Positions 53,701 through 61,523 of a DNA stretch of 64,000 bases are shown here, in pieces; positions within the stretch are counted from its first letter, which is position 1, and every line of letters starts with the position of its first letter. The notes under the pieces were generated by a model. That model was given only the letters and a program-made list of their open reading frames with translations, was not told where the DNA came from and did not search any database. The translations under genes were made by a program, and so were the position numbers. Source of the stretch: Erythrobacter sp. EC-HK427 (GTDB lineage: Bacteria > Pseudomonadota > Alphaproteobacteria > Sphingomonadales > Sphingomonadaceae); the NCBI RefSeq assembly GCF_902498745.1, contig NZ_LR701479.1, positions 2,993,060 through 3,057,059 on the forward strand. The letters are read 5' to 3'.

Positions 53701-54050
53701 GTGATTTCCTTCACCCCTTCGATCGCGCTGACCGCTTCCTCGACCCGCTGGACAATCGATTCCTCGATCTCCTCGGGCGTGGCGCCCGGATATTCGACGC
53801 TGACCGAAATCGTATCGAGGCTGCTTTCGGCAAAGACTTCCTGCGGGATCGAATTGTAGGCGACGATTCCTGCCACCACCATGAAGATCAGCAGCAAGTT
53901 CGCCGCAACGCCGTTCCTCGCCATGAAGGCGACAACCCCGCCACGATCGCGCGCGCGTTCCTCGGCAACATTGCCGAACCGGTCGAGCGCGCCGCTGCCT
54001 TCTTCGGGCGAACCGGAGGGCGGACTGGCAGGAGGCGCCGTCTCGCTCAT
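50772..54050 (-). CDS. RND efflux transporter permease
   Basis: 1092 residues. This is an inner-membrane proton-driven pump of the RND superfamily: first helix VAANLLLIFMVVAGIVAYNSIP, a long periplasmic loop, GFILALGLVVDDAVVVGENVYAE (helix 4, with paired Asp for proton relay), and a second half repeating the pattern (FGIVALSGVIINGSLVLIDFLNE). It starts at the ATG at 54050 (MSETAPP) because the longer frame upstream lies inside the adaptor gene. It shares one base with the adaptor stop (TAATG). Substrate is unknown; most relatives export drugs or solvents. Confidence 0.92.
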   Translation of the reverse strand: MSETAPPASPPSGSPEEGSGALDRFGNVAEERARDRGGVVAFMARNGVAANLLLIFMVVAGIVAYNSIPQEVFAESSLDTISVSVEYPGATPEEIEESIVQRVEEAVSAIEGVKEITSTAQEGRGTVNVELQLGTDMSDALDEVKSEVDQIQTFPVEAEEPNVRELTTRQIVMRIALYGDVSERSLKESAYALEDAIAGLDEVSYVETSAVRDYQVIADIPQDQLRALNLSLTDVARIVGASSLDSPAGSIDTAQEEVRVRTVGQNYNQQDFEDIVLLSAGDGAILRLGDVATVNDAFEDSDVVTTFNDAPMAFVDVYRTSDERVLDVADAVKTLLAEEHDLPEGLSYAIWDDQSLLLEDRLSLLIDNAIIGLILVLTALTLFLDLRLAFWSAVGIGATFIGAIAILQLAGSSINMFSLFGFILALGLVVDDAVVVGENVYAERERGRSGLGAAIAGSQRVQLPVIFAVLTTITAFAPLWAVGGTIGKILADIPLVVVAVLSLSLVEALLVLPNHLSDLPAAGTQAKNAVTRFFERVQNAVDVRLKAFVNGPLDRALRFSVKMPFLVMSGAVALLIVFFAMIPAGIIKASFFPDIEADRVTARLEMPAGTTIERTAEVVERIEAAGDRALARFHDGEPSEAPFLEGIFTSVGLQQQQGGPDGLRSTFSPALADVELGLVTSTERDLSAAELEEAWREELGEVPEARSLTIESSLLNVGDPVNVHISHPDNAVLQEASDRIVGDLQTIAGVFAVESDQEGGMREIELRLKPEARTLGVTLQDVAAQVRAAFFGAEAVRVQRGREDVRVYIRLPESERDSIADIERFRVRVPGGFTSVGAIADASFTEAPSVIRREEGRRIVTITGDVDDDVITSQEASLVLEETILPPILADYPGMRYSIGGEQEEQQESFGDLGAAFGIALIVIYALLAIPFKSYTQPLVIMAAIPFGLLGALIGHLLLGIPLGILSMFGIVALSGVIINGSLVLIDFLNENIERGMPPEEAMVDAAKTRFRPIMLTAITTFLGVAPITFETSVQAQFLIPMSASLGFGVLFGTALLMLVIPSLAIIHMRAKKRVAGWMGREDPFPDLALTY

Positions 54051-55339
54051 TAGCCGGCATCTCCGCGCAGCCGCACAGCCATGCCGTCGGTCGGCGCGTT
54101 CAGGCTGCTGGTGATGATGCGCCCGCCCTCGGCCAGCGAGGGCGTGCTGATATAGGCAAATTCGTCGTCGCGCCGGATCACCCGCACGGGCAGGATGCGC
54201 AGCACGCCATCGCGCACCACCCACACCTCGTTGCCCGGACGCAGCGCCTGCGCCGGAATAGCGGCATAGCTGTCGAGCACAGCGCCGTTGATCTGCGCAC
54301 GGACAAAGGCACCCAGCAGCAAGGGCGGTGCGGGACTGGCGGAGGGCACCTCGCCCTCTTCAGCCACCAATTGCCCTCCGCCCATCGGATTGGGGACTTG
54401 CAGGAAGATCTCGACATTGCGGGTTTCAGGATCGAGGCTGGCATCCGCCCGGTCGATCCGTGCAGGCCAGCGATAGGTCAGCCCGCCATAATTGTAGAAC
54501 ACATCCGCCGGAATGCGCGCCCCGCTGCCGTCCATCAGGCCGGGGATCAACGCCGCTTCATCGGGAGTGAGCGACAGGCGGACTTCGAACACACGAGCAT
54601 CGACCAGCGTCCCGAGCGCCTGCCCAGGCTGCACCAGCGTGCCGACCGCGATGTTCTCTTCCTGCACCAGCCCGCGGAACGGCGCGGCCACGCGGGTGCG
54701 CGACAAGGACAATTGCGCGACCGCGAGATTGGCCGATGCCCGTTCCCGCGCGGCGCGGGCGGAGCGCAATTGCGGCTCTCGGCTGGCCAGCACGCTGCTG
54801 CTTGCTTGCTGACCGCTAGCAGGCGCATTGCTGCGCGCGAGCCGTTCAGGCGGCATGATCCGCGCAGCGTAATCATTATCGTCGATGCTCGACAAACCTG
54901 CCACCGCCGCCTCGCGCTCGGCAAAGCGGGCGAGTTCGTCCTGCGCAATCGCGACTTCTTCTTGCGCTTGCAGCACGGCGACATTTTGCGCCGCGACATC
55001 GGCCTCGGCGATGCGCACCTGATTCTGGAAATCGGTGGGTTCGATCCGCAGCACGGTAGCACCGGCGGGCACGACCCCGCCTTCGCGGAATTGCGGGTGC
55101 ACATAGGCGAGCCTGCCCCCGACCTGCGCGCCGATCACCACCACGTCGCGCGGCTGCACAGTGCCCGACGCGATAACGGGAATGGGGCCGGACGCCGCCT
55201 CGAAAGCCACCGTCTCCACCAAAGGTACCGCTTCGATGCGTTCCTGCGTTTCGGGCTCGGGCCGCAGCCACACCATCAGCGCGCCGATGCCGATGGCACC
55301 GACCAGCAGCAGAAGCGAATATTTCAGTTGCTTGCTCAT
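54050..55339 (-). CDS. RND efflux periplasmic adaptor (HlyD-like)
   Basis: 429 residues. An N-terminal membrane anchor (YSLLLLVGAIGIGALMVWL) is followed by the lipoyl-like domain (VVVIGAQVGGRLAYVHPQFREGGVVPAGATVLRIEP), a long alpha-hairpin rich in Ala/Gln/Arg and a beta-barrel with VAAPFRGLVQEENIAVGTLVQPG. It bridges the pump and the outer-membrane channel. It overlaps the channel gene by four bases and the pump gene by one, so stoichiometric expression is expected. Confidence 0.92.
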   Translation of the reverse strand: MSKQLKYSLLLLVGAIGIGALMVWLRPEPETQERIEAVPLVETVAFEAASGPIPVIASGTVQPRDVVVIGAQVGGRLAYVHPQFREGGVVPAGATVLRIEPTDFQNQVRIAEADVAAQNVAVLQAQEEVAIAQDELARFAEREAAVAGLSSIDDNDYAARIMPPERLARSNAPASGQQASSSVLASREPQLRSARAARERASANLAVAQLSLSRTRVAAPFRGLVQEENIAVGTLVQPGQALGTLVDARVFEVRLSLTPDEAALIPGLMDGSGARIPADVFYNYGGLTYRWPARIDRADASLDPETRNVEIFLQVPNPMGGGQLVAEEGEVPSASPAPPLLLGAFVRAQINGAVLDSYAAIPAQALRPGNEVWVVRDGVLRILPVRVIRRDDEFAYISTPSLAEGGRIITSSLNAPTDGMAVRLRGDAG

Positions 55340-56829
55340 GGCATTACGTCTCCGGCAGGCCCGTCTGCGAGGGGCCGCATTTCGAGCGGGAGGGGTTGGC
55401 TGTCAGGCGCCCAATCGCCGCCCAGTGCGCGGTGGACATTCAGCCGCGACAGCGCGGTGGCGCGCGCCGCGCCCGACAGGCTGCTTTCCACCTGATAGAC
55501 ATTGCGCAACGCGTCGAGATAGGCGGTGTAACTGCCCACCCCCGCCGCAAAACGCCGCCGCTGCAAATCGAGCGAGCTTTGCGCTTCGGTGAGTTGCGCG
55601 GCGATCAACAGGTAACGCTGGCGCTGCTCCTCATAGTCGGAAAGCGCGGTGTCGACCTCGGCAAAGGCGGTGATGACGGAGCGGGTATAGGCCGCCGCGT
55701 TCTGCGCATAGACCGCGCGGGCGGCCTCGATATTGGCGGAAATCCGCCCCCCGTCAAAAATCGGCGCGACCATGCTGAGCGCGAAAGAAGCCGCCCAATT
55801 GTCGAAAATATTAAGCGCGCTGCCCACCCCGCCGCCTTGCGAACCAAACGATGCCACAAGGCTGGGCTGCGGATAGCGTTCCGCCCGCCGCGCTCCGATG
55901 CGCAGCCGCGCCGCCTCCAGCCGCGCCCACGCCGCCGCCACATCGGGACGTTGCGCCAAGAGATCGGAGGGCAGACCGACCGGCACCGCATCGAAAACGA
56001 GCGTCGGAATGAGCGGTGCTGAAAGGATGCTCTCCACTTCGGGGCGATAGGTGCCCAGCAGGATCGCCAGCCGCCCCTCATGCGCCGAAAGGGCGCTTTC
56101 CAATTGCGGCAAGGCGGCCTGCGCCGCGCGCAGTTCCTGTTCGATCTGGTAAAGCTCGAAACTCTGCGCCAGTCCCCGGGCAAAGCGTTCCTGTGTGCGC
56201 GCGGCGCGGTCCTGCAGAACATCCAGACTGGCGACCGTCAATTCGATCTGCCGCCGTGTATCGACCACGTCGAAATAGGCGGAAATCGTTTCTGCCGCGA
56301 CCGCCAGTTGCACCGACCGGAAGTTCTGCTCCACCGCCAAGGCATCGGCGCGGGTCGCGGCAAGATCATTGCGCGCACGCCCGAACAGGTCGAGTTCGTA
56401 GGCCGCACCAACGCCGAAGGAGAAGGTGTCGTTCTCGATCCGGTCGGGGCCGCCCCCTCCGGCGATTCCGCCGAACGGGCTTCCGGAGAGCGGCGTGCTG
56501 CTCGACGTGGTGTCACGGTTGAACACGACAGTCGGCAGCAGTGCCGAGCGCGCCAGCCGCGCCTGCGCGCTCGCCTGCTCCACCCGCGCAGCCGCCTCGG
56601 CAATATCGAGATTGCTTTCCAGCGCGCGTGCTACCAGCGTGTCGAGCACCGGATCGTCAAACGCAGTCCACCACGCCTCGGGCCGGTATTCGCCCGCATT
56701 TTCCACGTAGAGATATTGTTCGGGCAGCTCCGCAGTTACCACCGGCACTTCCGGCTCCGGTGCGAGCGAGATGCAGCCGGACAAAGCAGCGAGCATGGCA
56801 GTCGCGGCAAGAATGCGGGCGCGGATCAT
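55336..56829 (-). CDS. Outer-membrane efflux channel (NodT family lipoprotein)
   Basis: 497 residues. A lipobox (LAALSGCISLAP) gives a lipidated Cys near residue 19. The outer-membrane efflux fold shows two repeats of alternating strand and long helix, with [48 protein letters not shown] and GSYTAYLDALRNVYQVESSL. It is the trimeric exit duct of the pump. It overlaps the TetR gene by four bases and the adaptor gene by four, so all four genes form one operon. Confidence 0.92.
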   Translation of the reverse strand: MIRARILAATAMLAALSGCISLAPEPEVPVVTAELPEQYLYVENAGEYRPEAWWTAFDDPVLDTLVARALESNLDIAEAAARVEQASAQARLARSALLPTVVFNRDTTSSSTPLSGSPFGGIAGGGGPDRIENDTFSFGVGAAYELDLFGRARNDLAATRADALAVEQNFRSVQLAVAAETISAYFDVVDTRRQIELTVASLDVLQDRAARTQERFARGLAQSFELYQIEQELRAAQAALPQLESALSAHEGRLAILLGTYRPEVESILSAPLIPTLVFDAVPVGLPSDLLAQRPDVAAAWARLEAARLRIGARRAERYPQPSLVASFGSQGGGVGSALNIFDNWAASFALSMVAPIFDGGRISANIEAARAVYAQNAAAYTRSVITAFAEVDTALSDYEEQRQRYLLIAAQLTEAQSSLDLQRRRFAAGVGSYTAYLDALRNVYQVESSLSGAARATALSRLNVHRALGGDWAPDSQPLPLEMRPLADGPAGDVMP

Positions 56830-57422
56830 CGCTTGGCCTCCAGCACCATGCGCGCGATTGCCTCCAGCCGGTCAAGCAGCAGCGCCTTCATCGGCTCTTC
56901 GATATCGTCCACTTCCATCACCGTGCACAGCGACATCCGCGAGCTGCGCAGCGAGATCGCCATGGAGACGAGATAGAAGAACGTGGCAACCGCCTCCTCC
57001 TGCGTCAGCGCAGGATCGAGCGCGCGGATATTGGCCGCATGGCTCCGGCTCAGCGGCAGAAAATCGCGGCAGAAAAACTCGCGCATCGGCGATGCCGGGT
57101 TCTGCTGTTCGCGCGAGACGAAGCAGGATGCAGGCGCAGCCTCATCGCCCAGCATAAAAGCACCGATGGCACGCAGCACCGCACAGAGTTCACCGACCGG
57201 ATCACCCTGCGGGGCAGCAGCCTGCGCCGCTTGCGCCACTTCCCAAAAGCGTGTGACGAGCGCTTCGGCAGCGGCGCGGTAAAGCCCGTCCTTGCCGCCG
57301 AAGTGATAGGTGATGTTGCTCATCGTGGTGTCCGCAGCCGCGGCGATATCGCGCGTGCTCGCCCCGGCAAAGCCATGCTCGCCAAATTGCTGGATCGCCA
57401 CGCTGATGAGTCGCTCGCGCAC
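56826..57422 (-). CDS. TetR-family regulator of the efflux operon (DUF1956/CecR-like)
   Basis: 198 residues. The N-terminal helix-turn-helix is GFAGASTRDIAAAADTTMSNITYHFGGKDGLYRAA; the C-terminal domain (CFVSREQQNPASPMREFF) resembles the DUF1956/CecR group. It begins at a GTG at 57422. A perfect 14-base palindrome, TTCGTTCGAACGAA, lies about 17 bases upstream of the start and is a strong candidate for its own operator. The efflux genes follow in the same operon, so it probably represses both itself and the pump until a ligand binds. Confidence 0.88.
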   Translation of the reverse strand: MRERLISVAIQQFGEHGFAGASTRDIAAAADTTMSNITYHFGGKDGLYRAAAEALVTRFWEVAQAAQAAAPQGDPVGELCAVLRAIGAFMLGDEAAPASCFVSREQQNPASPMREFFCRDFLPLSRSHAANIRALDPALTQEEAVATFFYLVSMAISLRSSRMSLCTVMEVDDIEEPMKALLLDRLEAIARMVLEAKR

Positions 57423-57438
57423 GACCGTTTATCTATCG

Positions 57439-57452
57439 TTCGTTCGAACGAA
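57439..57452. promoter_or_regulatory. Perfect palindrome, likely TetR operator
   Basis: TTCGTTCGAACGAA is a perfect inverted repeat in the promoter region of the TetR/efflux operon. Size and position fit an autoregulatory TetR site that would block RNA polymerase. Confidence 0.65.
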
Positions 57453-57541
57453 TGACAACTACAGACTTTGGTTGGGGGTGCGCTTTCGTTGGCTGCCAGA
57501 CGCTTGAGCGCGCAATGGGTTCCCCGGCTGATCACTCCGCA

Positions 57542-58408
57542 TCAAACCCGCTTCAGCAGAGCCCTGCCCGCCTCGATCACCGTGCCGGTCGCAATCCCCT
57601 CCACTGGCAGAAATCCCTTGGGCGCGAGCATGACAATCGTCGATCCGTGCTCGAACCAGCCCATCTCCTCGCCCTTGGCAAAGCGGACTTCATCGCGCCA
57701 CACGCGCTGGTGCAGGCTGCGCACCGGCTGCTTGTCATCGACAAAGGGCAAGCGAATGCTCGCCACCAGAATAGCGGCGACGGGCACCAGCATCAGCGAG
57801 GCGCCGTCACTGTCCAGCCGCACTTTGATCGGCGCGCGCTCATTGCGGCAATAGAGCCGCTCGACGCGTTTGAGGGCCACCGGATTCACATTCCACGTGT
57901 CGCCCGAAATGTAGCGGACTTCCTCTACGGTGAGATCATGCGGCGCGTGGAAGCGGTGGTACATTCCGGCGGTCAGCCGCAGGGTGATGAACTGCCCTTC
58001 GGCAAACTCCTCTGCCTGCGCCGCATCGCCGAGCAAATCGGCCAGCGCATAATCCATGCCTTTGATCTGGAACGCCTGCCCGCCGCGCACCTCGCCCAGC
58101 GCTCCGACAATCGCATCGCATGGCGAGGCCAGCACTTCGGGAGCAGCATCAAAGCTCCGCGCTCCCGGCACCAGCGCGCGCGTAAAGGCATCGTGCAGGC
58201 TCGAAAATTCGGCTTTTGCGCTGTCTGTCAGATTCACGTCACAAAAGAAGCGCCAAAGCGCAATCGAAGGCACCCGCACCAGCGGGTTCCGCAGCTTCGC
58301 AAACCACCCCATGAAACGGGTGGAGGCATGGCGCGGAATGCGATTGGTCAGGAGGAAATTGAGATTTTCCTGCGCCAGAAATCGTTGGGTGGCCGAACGC
58401 AGGCTCAT
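57542..58408 (-). CDS. psd: Phosphatidylserine decarboxylase
   Basis: 288 residues. It makes phosphatidylethanolamine from phosphatidylserine. Family marks are DAIVGALGEV, IKGMDYALADLLG, LTAGMYHRFHAPHD, the VNPVALKRVERLYCRNER strand and a late EMGWFEHGSTIVML. The self-cleavage site that makes the pyruvoyl group reads H-G-S-T here instead of the usual L-G-S-T; Ser is kept. The ATG at 58408 is only 32 bases from the divergent aminotransferase start. PE made here would be the substrate of the pmtA-like methyltransferase encoded nearby. Confidence 0.9.
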   Translation of the reverse strand: MSLRSATQRFLAQENLNFLLTNRIPRHASTRFMGWFAKLRNPLVRVPSIALWRFFCDVNLTDSAKAEFSSLHDAFTRALVPGARSFDAAPEVLASPCDAIVGALGEVRGGQAFQIKGMDYALADLLGDAAQAEEFAEGQFITLRLTAGMYHRFHAPHDLTVEEVRYISGDTWNVNPVALKRVERLYCRNERAPIKVRLDSDGASLMLVPVAAILVASIRLPFVDDKQPVRSLHQRVWRDEVRFAKGEEMGWFEHGSTIVMLAPKGFLPVEGIATGTVIEAGRALLKRV

Positions 58409-58440
58409 ACGCAGTCCCGATGCAATGAAGTGAGGTTGGA

Positions 58441-60105
58441 GTGGTGAAACTGGGTTCGATGGCCGTCAAGCTGGGCGCAGGCGCAGCAGCGATCCTGACC
58501 GCCGCCAAAGTGCGCCAGCGGATTACCCTGTCGCAGGCGAAGCACCGGTCGCTTTCGGGCCATGTGCGGATGGCGAAGCGGGCGGCAGGCCTGATCCCGG
58601 CTTACGCTTTTGGCGAGGAGGAATTCTTCACTGCCGACGGCGCGCCCGAAGATATCGCGCTGGCGCGCAAGGCGGCGATGGATGCTTTGTCCGAGCTGTA
58701 TCACACGCGCTTTGCAAAAACCGCGACGCTGACCGCCGATGCCAGCGGCAGCATCGCCGATATCGACTTTACCACCACCTACCGCGTGCCATTCCAGTTC
58801 AGCCCGCTGGTGAAGCAGTATCTGCCCGCGACGACGTTTTTCGAGCACGCGCAAGGCGTGCAGCTGCGCGATTTGGACGGCAATTCCTATTACGACCTGA
58901 CCGGCAGCTACGGGGTCAACCTGCTGGGCGTCGACGCCTATCGCCAGATGATGGCCGAGGGCGGCGCGCTGGTCGACAGCTTCGGCCCGACGCTCGCCGG
59001 ATTGCATCCGCTGACCGCCGAAAATGCCGAACGGCTGAAAGCGCATTCGGGGCTGGACGCGGTCAGTTTCCATATGTCGGGCACCGAAGCGGTGATGCAG
59101 GCGGTGCGGCTGGCGCGGTATCACACGGGCAGACCCAAGCTGGTGCGTTTCGCCGGGGCCTATCACGGCTGGTGGGGCGATGTGCAGCCGGGCGTCGGCA
59201 ATCCGGTTCCCGCCGACCGCACCTATACGCTGGCCGATATGAGCGAGAAAACACTGAAGGTGCTGCGCACCCGCAAGGATATCGCCTGCGTGCTGGTGAA
59301 CCCGCTGCAATCCATGCACCCGAACAAGAACGCGCCGGGCGATTCCACGCTGGTCAACAAGCGCGGCCATACAGGCGTTGACCGTGCATCCTATTCTGCA
59401 TGGCTGGGCAAATTGCAGGCGGTGTGCCGCGAGGCGGGCATTGTGCTGATTATGGACGAGGTTTTCACCGGCTTCCGCCTCGCACGCGGCGGGGCCTGCG
59501 AATATTTCAGGGTGGAGCCCGATCTGGTGACGTATGGCAAGACCCTGGGCGGCGGCTATCCGGTGGGTGTGCTGTGCGGGCGCGCGGATCTGATGAAACG
59601 CTACAATCCTGAAAAGCCCGCCGATATCTGCTTTGCCCGCGGCACCTTCAATTCGCACCCTTATGTGATCGGCGCGATGAATGCCTTCCTGCGCCATATC
59701 GAGAGCGACGAAGGCGCCGCGCTGTATGACGGGCTGGATGCCCGCTGGAACGCGCGCGCCGAAAGCCTCAATGCTAAGATCGCCGCCGAGGGTCATCCGG
59801 TCGAAATCGGGAACCTCTCGACCATCTTCACGGTGCGATACACCAATGCCTCGCGCTATCATTGGATGCTTCAATTCTACCTCAAGAAGCATGGTCTCGC
59901 GCTGAGCTGGGTGGGAACCGGGCGCTTCATCTTCAGCCTTGCTTATACTGACGCCGATTTCGCCGAAGTCGAAAGCCGCTTCCTCACCGCGTGCCGCGAT
60001 ATGCGCGATGGCGGCTGGTGGTGGACGGGTGGCGATGATGCAGCGCATGGCAAGGCGATCCGCAAGCGCCTGACGCGCGAAATGCTCAAGCATACATTCG
60101 GCTAA
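58441..60105 (+). CDS. Class III aminotransferase, glutamate-1-semialdehyde aminomutase-like
   Basis: 554 residues, about 110 longer at the N-terminus than typical GSAM. The PLP fold is clear: LRDLDGNSYYDLTGSYGVNLLG, SFHMSGTEAVMQAVRLAR, FAGAYHGWWGD, LIMDEVFTGFR and the PLP-lysine motif VTYGKTLGGGYPVG. The N-terminal extension (residues 1-110) holds a hydrophobic stretch and a basic region and may mediate membrane attachment. It faces psd across a 32-base gap and lies near pmtA, so a role in lipid headgroup or sphingolipid metabolism is possible, not shown. The GTG start at 58441 has GAGG five bases upstream. Confidence 0.85.
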   Translation: MVKLGSMAVKLGAGAAAILTAAKVRQRITLSQAKHRSLSGHVRMAKRAAGLIPAYAFGEEEFFTADGAPEDIALARKAAMDALSELYHTRFAKTATLTADASGSIADIDFTTTYRVPFQFSPLVKQYLPATTFFEHAQGVQLRDLDGNSYYDLTGSYGVNLLGVDAYRQMMAEGGALVDSFGPTLAGLHPLTAENAERLKAHSGLDAVSFHMSGTEAVMQAVRLARYHTGRPKLVRFAGAYHGWWGDVQPGVGNPVPADRTYTLADMSEKTLKVLRTRKDIACVLVNPLQSMHPNKNAPGDSTLVNKRGHTGVDRASYSAWLGKLQAVCREAGIVLIMDEVFTGFRLARGGACEYFRVEPDLVTYGKTLGGGYPVGVLCGRADLMKRYNPEKPADICFARGTFNSHPYVIGAMNAFLRHIESDEGAALYDGLDARWNARAESLNAKIAAEGHPVEIGNLSTIFTVRYTNASRYHWMLQFYLKKHGLALSWVGTGRFIFSLAYTDADFAEVESRFLTACRDMRDGGWWWTGGDDAAHGKAIRKRLTREMLKHTFG

Positions 60106-60120
60106 GCACGGAAAAAGAAG

Positions 60121-60146
60121 CGCGCCGGAACGCTGGCTCCGGCGCG
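60121..60146. terminator. Bidirectional terminator hairpin
   Basis: CGCGCCGGA and TCCGGCGCG form a perfect 9-bp stem around an 8-base loop in the 64-base gap between convergent genes. On the plus strand TTTC follows; on the minus strand CTTCTTTTTCC follows, a better T-run. It can therefore end transcripts from both sides. Confidence 0.8.
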
Positions 60147-60169
60147 TTTCGGGCATTTGTCTGCGAATC

Positions 60170-60796
60170 CTAACGAGCCTGCTGGCGACGCTCTTCCATG
60201 ATGCTCTTGATGAGCTGGCCCGGCGCTTTGCAGTACAGCTTGAAATCGCTGAACGGGTCGGTGAGGATCTTGGTCGCCCACACAAGGCCGGTTTCCACGT
60301 CGCGGATGAAGAACAGCTGCACCGTGCGGAACAGCAGACCCGCAACAGCAAGGCCAAGCCACAGCATTCCGGTGTTTTCGAGGAAGCTGACAATCCCGGT
60401 ATGCGGCGTGAGCAGCCCGAAGAAGGCAGGGTTCAGCACGAGCACGAGCGGGCTGATCGCCCACAGCCCCATCAGCACATATTTGCGCGCGAGGTTGTAA
60501 CCGACCTTGATCTCTTCCTTATGCTCATGCGTGCAATCATTCACATGGTCATAATCTTTGGGTTCGAAGTAGAAGTGGCCTGCCTGGCGGCTGGTCATCG
60601 CCACCGCCCAGCCCAGCAGCGCAGCAATCGCGGGTTCGAACCACACAATCACATAGGCGACGATAAAGGTCGTCGCGCTGATGAAGTGGAGGCTGCGGTT
60701 GACCAGATTGTGGTGGTAATAGCGGTGGTCATCCCACCGCTGTTCGCGCAGCGCCTCGCCCAGACGGGCGGTTGTTCCGCGGATAGCGTGAGCCAT
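60170..60796 (-). CDS. Hypothetical His-rich membrane protein, Mpo1-like?
   Basis: 208 residues with about four hydrophobic helices. The N-terminal part reads WDDHRYYHHNLVNRSLHFISATTFIVAYVIVWF and later AGHFYFEPKDYDHVNDCTHEH. The H-x-x-x-N-x-x-L-H pattern followed by a G-H in the next loop recalls the Mpo1/YGL010w (DUF962) family, in which iron-bound His residues oxidise 2-hydroxy fatty acids. The match is by eye and distant. It is downstream of the pmtA-like gene, four bases from it, so both are probably co-expressed. Confidence 0.7.
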   Translation of the reverse strand: MAHAIRGTTARLGEALREQRWDDHRYYHHNLVNRSLHFISATTFIVAYVIVWFEPAIAALLGWAVAMTSRQAGHFYFEPKDYDHVNDCTHEHKEEIKVGYNLARKYVLMGLWAISPLVLVLNPAFFGLLTPHTGIVSFLENTGMLWLGLAVAGLLFRTVQLFFIRDVETGLVWATKILTDPFSDFKLYCKAPGQLIKSIMEERRQQAR

Positions 60797-60801
60797 GGTG
60801 A

Positions 60802-61434
60802 TTAGCCTTCCTGCTTCTTGAAACGGACGAGCGAGAAATGCCCCAGCGGGGGGAGGCTGCGCCGCTCGATCAAAGTCACATCGGGATGTTTGTCCGCCCA
60901 GTCGGCATAGAAGGCGAACGGAAATTCGGTGCGCCAGCCGAGCTTGCTGGTGATCGGCATCAGCGTCTTCTCGATCGTGGCGCGCAAGCCGCTTTCCGCG
61001 CCCACGCGGGTCGCCACGATGATTTCGCCGCCGGGGCGAACGACGCGAAGGAATTCGTCCATCGCCTTTTCGGGATTGGGCACCGCGCTGACGACATATT
61101 GAGCGACGACGACATCGAATGCGTTGTCGGCGAAACTCATCGCCTCGGCATCCATCACCAGCAAATCTTCCACATTGGACAGATTACCTTCGCGCACCCG
61201 CTTGCGCGCCACATCAAGCATGGAATCGGAGATGTCGGTGCCGACAATCTGCGTCTCGCGCTTGTATTGGGGGAGCGAAATGCCCGTGCCGACGCCGACT
61301 TCCAGAATCCGGCGCCCGGCTTCCTCGGCAGCGATCACCGCCTGACGGCGACCGATCGTAAAGACCTTGCCAAACACAAGATCATAGACCGGAGCCCAGC
61401 GATCATAGGCGGCGGCAACTCCAGCGGTTTGCAT
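60802..61434 (-). CDS. pmtA: Phosphatidylethanolamine N-methyltransferase-like SAM enzyme
   Basis: 210 residues of class I methyltransferase fold. AYDRWAPVYDLVFGKVFTIGRRQAV is typical of PmtA, followed by the SAM loop ILEVGVGTGISLPQY, VGTDISDSMLDVARKR, MDAEAMSFADNAFDVVVAQYVVSAV and LRVVRPGGEIIVATR. PmtA methylates phosphatidylethanolamine three times to give phosphatidylcholine. Given psd nearby, this is the likely job. The ATG at 61434 has only a weak ribosome site. The gene for the His-rich membrane protein follows closely. Confidence 0.88.
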   Translation of the reverse strand: MQTAGVAAAYDRWAPVYDLVFGKVFTIGRRQAVIAAEEAGRRILEVGVGTGISLPQYKRETQIVGTDISDSMLDVARKRVREGNLSNVEDLLVMDAEAMSFADNAFDVVVAQYVVSAVPNPEKAMDEFLRVVRPGGEIIVATRVGAESGLRATIEKTLMPITSKLGWRTEFPFAFYADWADKHPDVTLIERRSLPPLGHFSLVRFKKQEG

Positions 61435-61523
61435 AAATCAATACGTCCGTTTTGAAATAACGAGACACCCGAAATGCAGCCGAAATGTTGCAATGCCGCG
61501 ACATTTGCAAAATGAGCTGTGGA

